Shown here: in pieces, positions 37,001 through 51,185 of the stretch
Position numbering within the stretch: the first letter of the stretch is position 1
Layout of the letters: every line of letters starts with the position of its first letter
DNA from: Parasponia andersonii
Lineage: Eukaryota > Streptophyta > Magnoliopsida > Rosales > Cannabaceae
Direction: 5' to 3'
Assembly (NCBI GenBank): GCA_002914805.1
Contig: JXTB01000077.1
Coordinates: 770,656-834,655 of the forward strand
DNA length: 64,000 nucleotides
The notes under the pieces: generated by a model
Database searches by the model: none
Told to the model about the DNA's origin: nothing
The model's input: only the letters and a program-made list of their open reading frames with translations
Made by a program: the position numbers and the translations under genes

Positions 37001-40000
37001 AAAAATGTAAAGCACGCCAATCTGACAAGCCCAACTTTGTTGCTTCCTTTGGGAAATACAGAGCGAGTTCTAAGGCTCTGGTTATTAGAGCAAGAGAGTG
37101 AATGAAACAGCCCCCCTTGTACCAGAAAACGACCCGTCCATCCCCTTCTCGTACTTTCATAATAATGCCATCCCTTTATTTTTATCAGTTTTAATTATGT
37201 TTACAATTAATATAATTATTTGTTCAAATTACTCTTTTGTCCCTGGAGTGTTGATTTTTTTGACTTTGACGCATTTTACTCCATAATTGGTAAAAATAAT
37301 CTCATTTTATACTTTTTCCCCCCTCTCTCTCCAGCCTGCTTGCATCTTCGTTTAGCTCTTTAATATCTTCTTTCTCTTTCTTAAATTTAGGAATATTTCA
37401 TATTTTTACAATCTTCCATGTTTTTTAAGGGACATAGTGAGATTATATTGCTAATTTTTGGACAAAATATACCAAAATTAACTATCTAGAACCAAAGTGT
37501 ACTAGTTGGCAAAAATCATGGTGAGTGTGGTAACTTCTCCTATTATTTTCACCGCTTTTTATGAAACAATAAAAGGATTAGAGGGTTGGTAGGATCGTTA
37601 TCTTTCTCAATTTTTTTTTTTAATATATTCTCATGTCTTATTTTTCAATATGTGGACTCCAATAAGACTTTGTTATATTATCAAAATATAGATACGTGAA
37701 ATAATTAATGAGACAAAAAACGTAAAATAAAATAAAACACTCAATCACTCTATTGCCACGAACTCAGTAACTCACCGATGTATCGTGGCATTGAGACATG
37801 GGCCCGGACCCTCGGCTACAATGTGTCTATCACATGGTCATGGCGTCAGGGAAGAAATGACATTTTCTCGAAGAACGATAAATATAGTTTCGTTTTCAAT
37901 TTTTACTATATAATTTATTATTTTAATAATATAAAAAATCATAATATAATAAACATGTCAAGCGTGATATTGAGAAATTGTAAAAGAGAAAGCATTCCTC
38001 TTCCGAAATAATGAGAAGAACTTATGCGATAAATTTGGATAATCATATAAAAATATTAACAATATCTCCTTTATTCAGCCTAAAAATCTAGACTTTTTAT
38101 TCTCATAAAATGGAAAATATCCTTTGTGTGACTTTTTTTATATCAAAAAAACAAAATTTGGTCTCAGAAAAAAAATGCAATAGGTTAGCAACCTTTTACA
38201 CTCTCATCGAAAATAGAGGAAAATTCTCCAAAAAAAAAGAAAAAAATAGAGGAAAATTTCCCATAAATTCAATCCTTTTTTTCTAATCCAACAAGTGAAT
38301 GGGGGAATATATGGTTTTTTTAAACTCTTTTTAAGAACAGAAGGTACAAGCTGGTATTTATACTAGATAGAGAGAGTAATTTTTTTTTTTAATATTAGCC
38401 TTTTTCTATTGAACGGTTTATATTAGCCAATTTTAATGTCTATACATCATTTTGTATCTTAAATTGCTCAGCAAGAAATACGTAGACATATAAAATTACC
38501 ATACATAACACTCATTGCTCCACTAATTTATATTTTAATTTGAAACCGCATGAATCACGCTCTAACGGTATATGAATAGATAATTTTTTATGAGCAAGCA
38601 CACTTTGTAACAGCATGTTTGTTTGAAAATGACAATTACTTGTAATATATTATGCCACCCACAAACTGATTGATCAAATAAATAAATACCCCATTGTACC
38701 TCAAAAGAAAAAAAAAAAACTCATTGCTTTTAGAAGAAAAAATTATTATGTTTGGATTGGATGTTTTTTGTTTGAACTTTTATTTTAGCCTTTTCTATTA
38801 AATATTATAAGAAGAACAGTATATACATATATATATATATATGTAAACTTGCATAATTAAATTTTGTGTGCAAATGGATAAGATTGAAAAATACGGTAAC
38901 CATTTTTTCATATTCATAGAAATCTGGCATCACATATAACATGAAAATTGCATGTAAATAAATGTTTAATTGTTGATAACATATTAACATAATAGAAGCC
39001 GGTTTTTCTTTTCCCCCTCTGCATATGTATTTCAAAAGTACTATATTTTTTTTTTTCTCATAAATCACTTTTTGGTGGGCAACCAAACAGCTAGCTTTTT
39101 GAAATAAAACTATATAACATTCATTTTCTAATCATTATATTACGCAGGACAAGTCAAAACTTTTATGGTGTGACTTCATTAAACTTTCACTTAAATGATG
39201 CTTGAAATCAATGAGACTGGCCAAAGCTAGTGGAAATTCAATGAATCAAAGACCGACGCCATAATAAATATTGCAAGCCTGCAAATATTTTATGCGCTTT
39301 CTCATATTAATTTATAGACACGTCCAATCAAATAATGAAATAAAACAACATATACATAACTTTTTTTTGTTTTATTTACCTTTATTTTTTTTCATTTATC
39401 TCCTGTTCCTAGTGGACAAATTGTGACCACGACCCTTTGCTATTATTCTCTTTTATTCCCACCACCTCACATGCAGTGCTCCGATAAATCCACTGCTCCC
39501 ACTGTCACTAAATAAATAAAAGCTAATTGAACTAAGTTAAATTGGTTCAAAATTAATTCAAAATTAAATTTTAGGGACGTGTGTAAATTTAAAAAAAAAA
39601 AAAGATAAAAATTCAAAATTTTGTAATATGTGTGGAGATATTTTTTTTTTAATTTATAATAAATAAAAATTCTTAGTTAAATTTCACTTAAAAAAACTAA
39701 TTAACTTTATTCTATCGATCCGGGCTTTTATCATATTCTTCTTGTAACACATCCCCATAACAATGCTTACATTTCTTAATATTACTTTGCATCAAGAATC
39801 TAATAACTCACACACACGCACATACATATACATATAATATATATGTATAGAAAAGAAAATAAATTTATACATTGCAATACTATCTATACAGCAACACCTG
39901 CTGAGATGAGAATAACAAAGTTTTAAAGTTCAATCTTCAAAATCTATGCAATCGGGATTCTTAATCAAGACTGACAAATTGGAGTCACAATCTTTAAAAA

Positions 40001-43000
40001 GATCCTATCCACGAGAAATGGTCGGGTTGAGACAACATTAGACTAATTTTTCTTACACAGTGCTTATATATACAAATATACATACAAACACATCATATAT
40101 AATAAATTTGTATCCCACATGATTTGGTCAAAGGACTAATTATGATATATCAAATTGCAAATCACAATAGTGTTGTATATTGTACATGTCATATGCATTA
40201 TATGTATAGCTGAATTAATAGAGTCTAGAATCTAGATATAGAATAGAACACCAAACTTGTGGGGTACGTGCCCACTAGAAAGATAGGAGAACATAGTGGA
40301 TGTCAATTGTATTTGGACTATATATACATGAGTTTTGACCCATACCATGTGGTTTGCTACTTGAGAGAGTCTTTTGCCCAACATTATCTAATGCTTCTTG
40401 TCTCACAATACTAGTTCTCTCCAGCACAATGGAATTCAAATAAGAAGGGCCCACTTCCTTTGGTACTCTAGATTTCGGTAAACGTCATCTTCAAAAACTC
40501 TTGACCAAATTTATGATTTTTGTTTGGGAATTGAAAGAAATTTTATCTTTCTTATTTTCTTAATAAAATTACACTGACATCTCATATGCTTATATATGTC
40601 AATGTACGTACGGTGACACTATTTTAATAGAAAATAAATCAAAAAGTTCCTCACCGTTCATCATAGTATTCCCTACAAAAGAAGTCCCTCAATTTTAAAG
40701 CAGGAGGAACACTTAGGTTTGAAAACGAATAACATATAGCAATTTTTTTAAATTTTTTAATAAATAGAAGTACGTACAAGAAAATTGAACTTTTAATAAA
40801 CTTGTCAAAACTCAAATGTAGAAATTTATGTGATTTTTCTTTTTCAATTCAAAAGCTACCAGATGTCCAATTGTCCAAATGAGATGAATCACATTTACAC
40901 CTCACAACTAGTTTAATTAATTGCAAACAAAGAGTCTGAAAAGAAGAATTTTAGCTTTCAGTGTCACTAAAATTTAGGTAATTATGGCAAGGCGCATGAC
41001 CACATATTCTCATATTCTTAATCGTTAATTAATAGCTATGGGAACTCGTACTTATAAGCAAAAAATGCTTAATGGCACGACCGTGGACTAATTATGATCT
41101 TGATCAAACTTCCCTGACAACAGTTCTATGTACCACAATATTCTTTCTCTGCAAAGTCTTTTTAACAAAATTCTAAACGAACATGATATAGTTTGATCCT
41201 TGTTCTATAAAGTTGCTTATAGATAAAGATTTTTGTTATAATGAGGTGCAATGAATGTGAGACGAGATCGAATACTGTGACTTCTCTTCTTGGTCTTCGA
41301 TAATCTATGCCTGAAAATTTATATTATATTGATCCAAATGCGATTTGGATTAGAAAATTCACAAATTGCAGTTTTCATATGTATCTTTAATGACGCGGAA
41401 AAAGAAAGACGTGCCCGTTCCTCCTGACTCTTGAGAGTAAATATACTCTATTAAGCTCAAATTGTTTAAATCTTATGTACCTTTTAAGTTTTAGATGACA
41501 CGTAATGTTAATATGATAAAGTAATGCACAAAATACCTACAGTCCCTTCATTTTTATTGAGAGAGTCTCTCACATTTGAAATTTTAGTCAGACGTCCTAA
41601 TTTTTTAATATGTAGTTTTATTTTGCCCCAATTTTCTCAAACATGGTGTTATCTTGCCCCAGTTAGCAAATTATGTTTAAAAAAAAGTCATTTTATCAAC
41701 TAAATATTAATCGAGATCTATTAAATAAAAAAGAATAAAGGTCATAAAATCACTATGTTTTTAAATTTGCATAAAAATTTAAGAAAAAAAAATTTACAAT
41801 TAAAATCGAGAATGATAGAGAATTTTAATATTGCCATTTACCTAAAAGCTACATTTATTTTAAATGAGTATTATTTTCAATAAAAGAAAAAACCAAGAAC
41901 TTTTCTCACCCATATTCACAATCCTTTAGTGGGGCAAGTTAGTACTATGTTTGTAAAAATTTGGGCAAAATAACAATGTTTTTGTGAAAATGAGGGTAAA
42001 CTGACACTACATTTAGGCACATAGATTAAATTTCAAATGTGATAGATAAATGACCAATACTCTGAGCAATAGTAAGGAGGCTGAAAGGTATTTTGCCCTA
42101 AAGTAATAAATGGTTAGATGCTAACACATGTAAATATATATGTTAAGAATTACTAAATGATAATTGACAAAACAGATGAAAAACAAGAATACATAGATTT
42201 AAGTAGAAAATTCTAATTGGGAAAAAAATCACTAGTAGAAGAGAAAATTTCACTATGTCGAAAATAAGGTACAGAATATATATTTTACACGACCAAGCTT
42301 AAAATATATATAATCTCAAAAATCCTAAAATACATATGTGTACGGACGAAAACTGTACAAACAACGCAGTTGTAATGTGAACTCATGACTTATGTGTGGG
42401 AACAAGTGATACCACCCTGCCAAATGCTCAGTGGTTAGTATGATGGATAGATGGAGAGAGACATATCATACAACTGCGTTCGGCTTATATTTCAATAACA
42501 TATGTATATATATATATATATATAAGATTATTAGAAGTGGTAGAACAGATGACAAACTACATTTCTCATGCTTAGGTTTTTAATTATTCTTAGGGACAAT
42601 TCAGCGGCAAGCCCGTAGTTTCCCATCCTTTTATGAAAATGTTGAGAATTCGAGCAATGATAATATTTTTCCTCCATATATTCATGAAGAGAGAAGGAAA
42701 AAAGTTCTCCAAGACTACAATTTGTTACTTAAAAATACTCAATGTACCGGAACCAATACAATATGTTTGATACATCTAGATGTATATAGCTTTTATAAGA
42801 GAGATTCCCACTTATGGTTTATGGACGTGATAGTTACATGCAGCCTAATCATCATAGTTTGAACTTTGAAGACACTACTTTTTTTAAGTCATAGAAACTA
42901 GGGTTTTGTGGTCCAAATCCTGAAAGCTAAGGCTTTTACTTTTTAGCTTTTTAGCTTCTCGTTTTACTCGATCGAGTGCCATAGTACCGACCAGAATCAT

Positions 43001-46000
43001 GATTATGGCTTTGTTTTCTAAACAAAGTACGTTAAAACCATAATTGCTCTTTAGCTATCCCCACTCGCATCCAACTGCTGCTCTCCTTCTCACGCATATA
43101 AGCTGTTAATTAACATATTTTCTTAAACATTAGGTAATTAACTAACTCCTAGGATATGTTTAATAATCATTAATGGATATTAAAAAGAAAGGAAAAGTTT
43201 TCGCTTGGGACATTTGGTGTAGCTTAATCAAATCTTTTAGATTAATTAACAGGGATATTAAAAATTACAATGTAATTGTCAGATATCTTAAATAATTATG
43301 TTTAGTTACACGTTGTAATCTGTACATAATCACTGAGCATATTAGAAATCTATATTTAATTACGCGTGAGAATGTATTATTTTTTCATATTCTGTCATAA
43401 ATACATTAAATAATTATTTTTTAATTGTTCATTTAATAAATCAACGTTAAAAAAGTTACAAAGTTTATTTGCTTATAAAGAATTACAAATTAATAAAAAA
43501 ACATTAAAATAAAAACAATTGTTGATGAAATATTAATAAATTTAATAATCTTGTTAACTGAACACATGGGGAAAAAATATACATATTTTAAAATAGTATT
43601 TATATGCAGGAAAAGAAAAGGGGGGATGGGCAATTTTTTTTGAAAAATTCTTCATTGATTTAGAAAAATATCGCTTTTTAAAATTTTTTTATTAAATATT
43701 TAAAAAATACTATTTTTTAAAATAATTGATATTTTTCAATAGTACTTGATGTAACTAATTAAGTTATTTTGGATAATCAATTTAGTTATTTAATGTAATC
43801 AGTTAAAAAATTTGATTGATTAACGGCTCCGACGATGACTGACGGTAACAACCAACAGTAATGACCAATAGTGGTGACCAATGACGATGACCACTGGAGA
43901 TGACTAGTGGTAGTGGAGAGAACTTGAGCCTAGGACTGATACCTTTTGTTTTGTCGTATTTTTTTTTTTCATTTGAGGGTGAAGTTTAGATAGAATGTGA
44001 TATGAAATTCACTCGTTTTGGTGACTTTTATTTCACCCCTTAGTAAGAGAATATAATTTCTATGGAGATTACTTTACTAAGATTAAAAAATTACCAAACA
44101 TGAAAATATATTAAGATAAACATTTCTACCCAAAGATTACATCATACCAAACAATCTCTTTGTATATTTAGACACTAATTAATTAGACATTATAAGGAAT
44201 CATAACATTCTCTTCCATTCCCTTTTCACTCATTCCTTTTATAAATTAATAAACGTAGATTTAGACTTACAAGGAAGGAGTGTTCGTTTGTGTTGCAACT
44301 TTTTTTTTTCTTTTTTTTTTTAAATATACAAGGAAGAAATTGAACCAAACTCAGATGGAAAAATTTATAATTTGATTTGGTTTGAGTTTTGAGATTAATT
44401 TCGGCATTAGGGCTACTGTTGATTCTGATTACGAAATCATTTCACTATGGTGTTTGGTTAATTTGTTCAGTGTAAATTGCTTCGAAATCTAATGTCTATA
44501 AAGAATATTTTGGAAGCGAACAAGTTTGCAAAATTTTCGTAGGTGATTGGAGTAAATTAATATAATCACTTTCAACAACTGCTTCAAGAAGCTGAAAAAT
44601 CTAGAGCTTGTTATTTGGTATTGTGTTTGGAATAATAACAAAAACACTCCCAAGTTTAGGTGAAATAATATTCACTTTTTTCCATTAATTTTCATAAATA
44701 ATAAAGTATCCTCTTAAATTAACAAATTGATCACACAAATTTCACCACTCCTTTACTTTGGTCAAAACTAAGTATTTTTTAAGAAAAGAAAGATATTTTA
44801 GAAACTATTACACAAACACAATAAATTAAATAAAAAAGAAAAAATTTAGAAAAAAATTGACTTTTCTATACTAAATCTTCTTATTTTATTTTTTTCTTTC
44901 CACTCTCCAATATTTATTTTTATTTCTCTTTTGGGATTGTATTTGTTCAACGAATTTAAATGAACGGTAATTTTGTCTTTTTATATATTAATTTTGACTA
45001 AATAAGATACTTGAGTGATATTTGTATTGAATTGCTATTCCAATGAGATATTTTTGTTGTTTATGAAAACCGAAAGAATGAAATGAGTATTTCACTGAAC
45101 ATGAGTGATTTTTTTTGTTATTATTCCTATGTTTTTTTGAAATTGTGTTTTTAGAGATTATAATAAAATTGGTCTTTTTTTTATTTGCTGCTATTTTCAA
45201 ATAATAATAGGAATTTGGAAAATATTTTATGAGAAAACGAAAAAAAATTAAAAAATAATATTTGGATAGAAAAATGATAATGCTGGTCATAATTATACGA
45301 GAGAAAGTGTTAAAAGAAGTAAATAAGATAAGATAGAAAGTTAAGTGACAAATAAGAAGAGATAAATATAAAAGAGTGAAAAAAAAGAGAAAAAGTATAA
45401 AGAGAAAATATCATGAAAGAAAATGAAAGAAACATAGTCTTGAGATAGAAAATCATAAAGTGCATTAGGAGAGAGAAACATATAAGAAAGAATAAGAATG
45501 GAAAAAAAAGAAAGAGAAACTGATAATTAATATTATGAATAAAAAGAAAGTTATAAGAAAATAATGAAAGAGAAAATAATAAAAGAATGAGGAAATAGAT
45601 ATTCACAAGATTATAACGTGAAAGAGTCATAAGAAGAAAATGAAGTGAGAGATAAAAAAAAAAAAAAAAAGAACAGAAAAAAAATCATTAGAGAGAAAAA
45701 AAAATGACAATAAGTCACAATAAAAAAATTAATAGAGAAAAAATGACGAGAGAGAATGGTAAGGGATAAAAAGTGATGAAACTGAGAAAAAAATGATGAG
45801 AATTCACGAACATAATTCAAATACGTTTCGTCGTCAACTGTATCTAATTTGATATTTATAGTTTTTTTGTTTTGGTTAAAGGTTTGTTTGGTGTATGAGA
45901 TTAGGTAGGATTAGAGTAAAGGTGTTATTATTTATTATCCTTAGATGACTTGGATTCATCTAATGAATTACAATTTTACACTAGAATGTGATCCATTACC

Positions 46001-46600
46001 ACCTAATTAAAATTTGTGATGCATCTAATGTTAGCACAACTCTCAGATTAAATTAAATACTAAATAAAGAATTAAAAACAAATTAGAGCCCTCACAAATT
46101 TTTCTAAGATTTGAGTAATGTCAAGAACATATGAAAGTTACACGTACTAATATGGTATACTTTTTAATTCCTTTTTTTTTTTCAGAATGAAATAACACCA
46201 TGTACATAATTGATTAAAAAAAATAATGTCATATCAATGTTTATAACTCTTGTGCGCAAAATTTGTTTCTTAAGAAATAGATTCTGTATTATAATTCTAA
46301 GTTCACACCAAATATGTGAATTAAGATGTTATGTCCTTTAACTCACCCCTTATCCTAACCACCAATCACACCCTAAGCACCTTAACCCACTAATATTAGA
46401 GAATAAAATACATATTTACCTTAAGAACAAGATAATTGCTTAACCCACTATAAAATTAATTCAATTTTATACCAATCGTCAACCAAATGTAATAATTCTT
46501 ATTCACGGTCTAATTCCACGATTTCAACCAAACAAGTGAATTAATCAATCTATTTCCAGTCCTATTAGTACTTCATTTGGACAACCAAAACCAAACGAGT
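37001..46600. other. Long AT-rich intergenic region, no supported gene
   Basis: Apart from AT microsatellites (for example 38825-38842 and 42505-42524), scattered poly-T/poly-A runs and the purine-rich tract at 45300-45800, I see no gene, RNA or complete transposon here. A short GC-balanced island at about 37755-37855 has no recognisable origin. Open frames are short and low in complexity. Confidence 0.55.
45300..45800 (+). repeat. Purine-rich (GA/A) low-complexity tract
   Basis: For about 500 bp the plus strand is mostly A and G, with little C (repeats such as AAAGAGAAAA, GAAGAGATAAA, AGAGAGAAAAAAAAATGA). The minus strand therefore yields Ser/Phe/Leu-rich open frames that are artefacts of composition. 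Confidence 0.8.
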
Positions 46601-48003
46601 CAAATTAACACAGCTTGAGCACCATTAATTAGAGGATTGGACCCTTTCTTTCTTAGTCTGTTGGGTCTATGGTAAGGCCCATTACGTAGACCCACCAAGA
46701 TGTTGGAGAAGAAATAGGCTCAATCGTTGAGCCCAAATGAGTTGGCCCATAGCTTTGGAAAAAGGAGATAAAAGATGAGTATTTTAACATAACAAAAAAA
46801 AAAAAAAACAAAGAGTCTCTGAATTCGGAATCCCCCCCTCCCCCTCTTGGTGCTCTGGCTTTCGAATTGGCTTCGGTTACGATTTCTTCGTTCCGACAAC
46901 CAAAACGCCGACGTTTCGTGATTATAAATTGCCACGGCCCAATAACCATAACCATAGGTAACGCCATAACCCCCCCAACCCAATTTATCTTTATTTATTA
47001 TTATTTTTTTTTTTCGCCATAGATTTTTTGGGTTCTAAATAATGTTGGTGATTGGGTTTTTCATAGTTGTATGATCTGGTTGTCTGAAAACACAAATCAA
47101 CTTATCAAGAAAGAATTTTGAAGATTGATCTTTGTGGGTGGTCATCTGAGTCCTTCATTTTCCTCTCGTTGTAAGTGTTGACTAATCTTGTCGTGATTTC
47201 AAAATCCATGGTTTGTAAGGTAGGGTTGAGATTTATGTATGAATATGTGATGCTTTGATAAAAGGGATTGGATTATATGTGGGGTCTTTATTGTTGAGGT
47301 TGAGCTCATTGTCAGGTCCTCAATTTGGTGTTTTGTGGTTTCTCTTCTTTCTTGCCAATTGATATAAACTATAAACTATAAAAAAAAAAATAAAAAAAAA
47401 AATTGATTTTGCTATAATTATGTTACTGGTGCTGATTTTATTCTATCCTTATCATCATTTCACAGTTAGTTTGGTAGACCTCGTATTTTAAATAAATTGT
47501 ATTATTAGTTTATATTTTTTTTTGAAGTTTATCTTGTGAACTTGAAAAGAAGTATATAAAACCAGTAATTCGTATTTCATCTGTGGTACATGAGCTAGGT
47601 AGAATCAGTCTTTTTCAACTCTTTTCTAATACAAAGTCATTTCTCATCACTCATCAATCATACTTGGCAATAAAGCTAGAGTTGGTAGCTATTATTTATG
47701 AAGAGATTATTTTTCCCAAATTTCAGTTCACGATTTTCATTTTTCTTTTTACAAATTACATTTCAATATATTTTTCCATTTTGTCCTTTCTTTTATATAA
47801 ACTGGAGTTTTAAATTTTAATATTTAATTTTTTCTTTTAAATTTACTCCAGTCTGATCATGTACCAAACACAATATTAGATTCAACATAATCCTATCCAA
47901 TTCAGTTCCATCCTATTCGCTCAATCCAACCCAATACTGCATTACAAACAAGGCCCAAGCGGAACCAGAGTCAGTCCGGACGGAGCTCATTTTGCCAATT
48001 GAA
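46600..48003 (+). promoter_or_regulatory. Probable promoter and 5' leader of the small helical-protein gene
   Basis: GGCCCA/TGGGCC-type boxes occur at about 46676, 46745 and 46936 (AGGCCCATTA, TTGGCCCATA, ACGGCCCAAT), the site II-like elements common upstream of housekeeping plant genes. A GC-richer stretch at 46820-46980 may be the first noncoding exon. The two overlapping minus-strand frames here (46653-46983) show no family resemblance. Confidence 0.35.
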
Positions 48004-49899
48004 ATGGACCCAAGACACACCGGAGATATTTTCAAGTATGGTTTCTTTTTTTTTTTCCCCCCTTAATTTTATTTGTAATTTGAATATTTTTCACTTCTAT
48101 TCTACTACATAGTATATGTCTGGTTAATTTTTAAAGTGTGTTCTACATTTAAATTTATTGGGTTTGCAGGCATTTGGAGAAGCAGGATGAGCTTCTTATG
48201 GAAGCCTATAGATCAATGTCGCATGAATTGCATAAACTCCAGGTTGTTCCTATCCACCTATTAGCTTGATGATTATATTGCTAAACCGACTATTCTAAAT
48301 TCTTAATTTTGATTTTCTGGGTCTTTTGCTATGTTACTGGTTTCAATTGGGTTGAAAGATTGATGGGTTTACATAAATTACATGTATTGGCCTTTTTTTA
48401 TGAATTTTTTAAGTTGTAAAACTTAATTTCTAGATCATTAGAACATTGTGTATATGTCAGCTCGAATAACTTTCTAAGACATCTTTCCTTGTAGCATGTA
48501 CAGGTATAAGATGACAATTAATGCGTAACTGCACACTTAGAAGCAACGCCAAGGGGCACCAATGGTGCTTAGTACATCACAATAATAGAGAGGGGTCTCA
48601 TTTCTAAATTTACATGTAACCCCATACATGTGCTTTTTAGTGGCGCCCCTTTATGGTTTTTTACTGTTTAAATGTGTTTGGTGCGAGGGAGAAGTGGAGC
48701 GAAGGTGAGGGGAAGGTAAGGTGTTTTTTTACTGTTTAAGTGGGTAGGGTGATTGTTTGATTGGAAGGATTTCAGGAAGGAAGAGATCAAGCGATGGATT
48801 TTTTTTTTTGGGGGAGGGAAATCAGGCAATAGATTTTAAATTCTCCATTTAACCAGATTTCAATCCCCTCCAAATAAGAGAGATTTTGTGAGAGAATTTC
48901 ACAATCAAGTAGTAGTAGAGTGGTTATTATACTACTAAAATCTTCTCTCTCCTACCAAACAAAGGAGAGGATTTTGGTCTCCTTCCTCTCATCCCAAACA
49001 CAACAATGGAACAATGCTTAAGAATGCCCTCATTCTTTTCTCATATTATTAAATAATATAGCTTTCCTTTTTTCCTATCTTCCTTCTCTCCTACCAAACA
49101 TAGCCTCAGTGTTATAGTTTTGTTTGTGTCGATCCATGTCAACTCTGTAAAGGGAATATCGTGGAAGGAGGTTTTGTTATTTTTTTTTCTCACACTCGTT
49201 CAAGAGGTTTAAAGTGCTACTGGTTTTAAACAAAGTGAATAAAATGAAAATATGTGCAATTCAAGAGGCGCAACTACACCTTATGTTAGCCAAAAGGCTG
49301 AGAGAGATATCATATTCCTTTTATGACGTCTTTATTCATAGTGGTATTATTTCATTGGATTTTTGCTTCATAGCTCTGTTTAAAGGACTCCAATTCTGAT
49401 TTTGACATCTACAATTTGCAGGTCGAGGAAGAAATGCTGATGCGCAAGTTCTACGAGATAATGTCTGTTCATGGGAAAATTAAACAGGTATATATATATT
49501 TTTTTCCTTTCTTTCTTTTTCCAATTTGTATTGTTGGAGCATTTGTAATGTGTTGTTCTTCTCAGCTATCTTTCTTGGGTTTAGTTTTTCCTCCCAGAGC
49601 AGTGCTTAGTAAGGCATACATTAACACATTTGAGTGCTATTTTTTGGCCCATGCAGTAGTTGAAATAACTTTCTCGAACTCCATCTTACTACATGATGAA
49701 AAGGTTGAAAATTGCTGGTGATGACCACCTTAGGTTACTTAATACTATTTGTTGTGGTTTGTTTGCTTATGGTTCCTATATTAATCTGTTTGCACTTCTG
49801 CAGATTGAAGGTGGTAGTAATGTTTCGGATGACGCAAATGTCGGAGACTCCACTGCCTTAGTTATTTCAACTAGCAACGAAGAACAAACTGAAAAGTGA
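48004..49899 (+). CDS. Small conserved-looking helical protein, 88 residues, four exons
   Basis: Exons 48004-48035, 48170-48242, 49422-49487 and 49804-49899 join in frame with GT-AG introns: 10 codons and 2 nt, then 1 nt and 24 codons, 22 codons, and 31 codons plus TGA. The product starts MDPRHTGDIFKHLEKQDELL and has a charged helix, probably coiled coil, over residues 5-57 (AYRSMSHELHKLQVEEEMLM, RKFYEIMSVHGKIKQ). An acidic, Ser/Thr-rich tail follows. I do not recognise a named family. The exact phase fit at all three junctions and the uniform helical periodicity across exons argue that it is a real gene. Intron 2 (48243-49421) contains a MITE-like element. Function and location are unknown; no signal peptide or membrane segment is seen. 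Confidence 0.75.
48675..49100. mobile_element. MITE-like inverted-repeat element in intron 2 of the small gene
   Basis: The left end TGTTTGGTGCGAGGGAGAAG is matched by the right end, whose complement reads TGTTTGGTAGGAGAGAAG. The element is about 426 bp with internal CCTACCAAACA/TCCCAAACAC motifs and no coding capacity. The TGTTTGG termini resemble hAT-type MITEs, but I cannot identify a target duplication, so the superfamily is tentative. Confidence 0.55.
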
Positions 49900-50724
49900 A
49901 AACTCCAGAGTGCTTCTCTTTCGGTTTTTCTTTGTCTTCGATTTCTTGGAAAATTGTACATGCTCTTAATGTGTGTTACTGCAGAACGCAGAGCATAGGA
50001 CGACTTCCATGGAAAAGATGAATGCTTCAAGTTTGGATTTGTAACGGGGATCGATTTAAACAATGTAAAAGCTGGTTTACATATCTATACACTCCTTATA
50101 AGATAGCATAATAATGTTTATAAACTTCGAATCTGTCGTTGAGCTTGTTAAAAACCCTTGGTGTTACATTTTGTGAGCGATTGGAATAGCTAATTGTAGT
50201 TGTGTTTAATTGAAAGCAAAAGAATGAGATATTTTGATTCTATACGGATGAGCTAAAGACATCTCCAGTTTACGGTGGTGATGTTATGATATTACGTACT
50301 AAAGGGTCTTTTTAATTCCTTTGAAACTGTTGATACAAAGCTCCAAAGAAGGAGGCACTATTCTGCGCAACTTTTTTAGCCATATGGAAAAGTGTCAAGA
50401 GGCATTCAAGGAATCAATTCTATGGTGTAATAGAGCCTTAGGAGGGTCAGGAGCTCTGATGTCGTCCAGAATACAAAGCAAACCAGATAAGCAATGTCTG
50501 AACAGACAACTGGTTTGCCTTCATGCCCTTTCTCTTCCCTTTAAAACCAAGTTGGAATTTTTTCGAGGAAAAAGACATTGATGAGAGAAAAAGGCAAGAA
50601 AAATAGAACGAATAAAACATATTCCCAAATAGGTCTTCTCTTATAATAATTCAGTTCTTCCAAACTACATTCGACTTTTTTCCTAAAAAGTTTTTTCCCC
50701 TTCTTAAAATATAATAGAGTATTT
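49900..50724. other. 3' UTR of the small gene and following spacer
   Basis: The first 200 bp or so should be 3' UTR. A poly(A)-signal-like context occurs near 50106 (AGCATAATAATG). The 86-codon frame at 50321-50581 resembles nothing I know. Confidence 0.4.
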
Positions 50725-51030
50725 ATGAGATATGGCTCTTTTTTTTGCAGATAATTTAAAAAAAGGCCCCTTTTTTGCACCTATTTGATAAATAGCCGTT
50801 TTTGGAGGTGATCTATTTTTTACAAATTATATCAATCTTTTAATGAAATAAATCAATTTTTGAAAAATTAAATCAATTTTCATAAAAATAGATCAAAATA
50901 TTTTGATATAAAAATATGAAAAATGGCCATTTTTCAAATGATTTTAAAAAAAATCGACCATTTTTTAGTAATGTTTGAAAAATAGCCATTTTGTAAGTTT
51001 TGATCCAAAATTCGGTCATTTTGTGGAAAA
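50725..51030 (+). repeat. AT-rich dispersed repeat, copy 2
   Basis: It has the same module order as the copy at 3925-4350: CCTATTTGATAAATAGCCGTTT, then AAATCAATTTTTGAAAAA units and TTTTGATATA. After these come GAAAAATGGCCATTTTTC, AAAAATAGCCATTTTG and CAAAATTCGGTCATTTTG. It is in the same orientation as copy 1, shorter, and ends about 155 bp before the tRNA gene. Confidence 0.6.
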
Positions 51031-51185
51031 GACCTTTAAAATAAATAAATAAAAATAAAAATTCCAAATACGAGAATAATTTTCTGTCTTTTCTCCTTTT
51101 TCCCCACTGCCCGTGAAATCTTAGGTCTGGCTTAACTGCTTGTTGTACAGTTTATTACCAATTCGATCACAGGTACATTTACCAA

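Noticed and set aside
45310..45820. Minus-strand frames rich in Ser, Phe and Leu
   Set aside because: They are the complement of a purine-rich low-complexity tract and not proteins.
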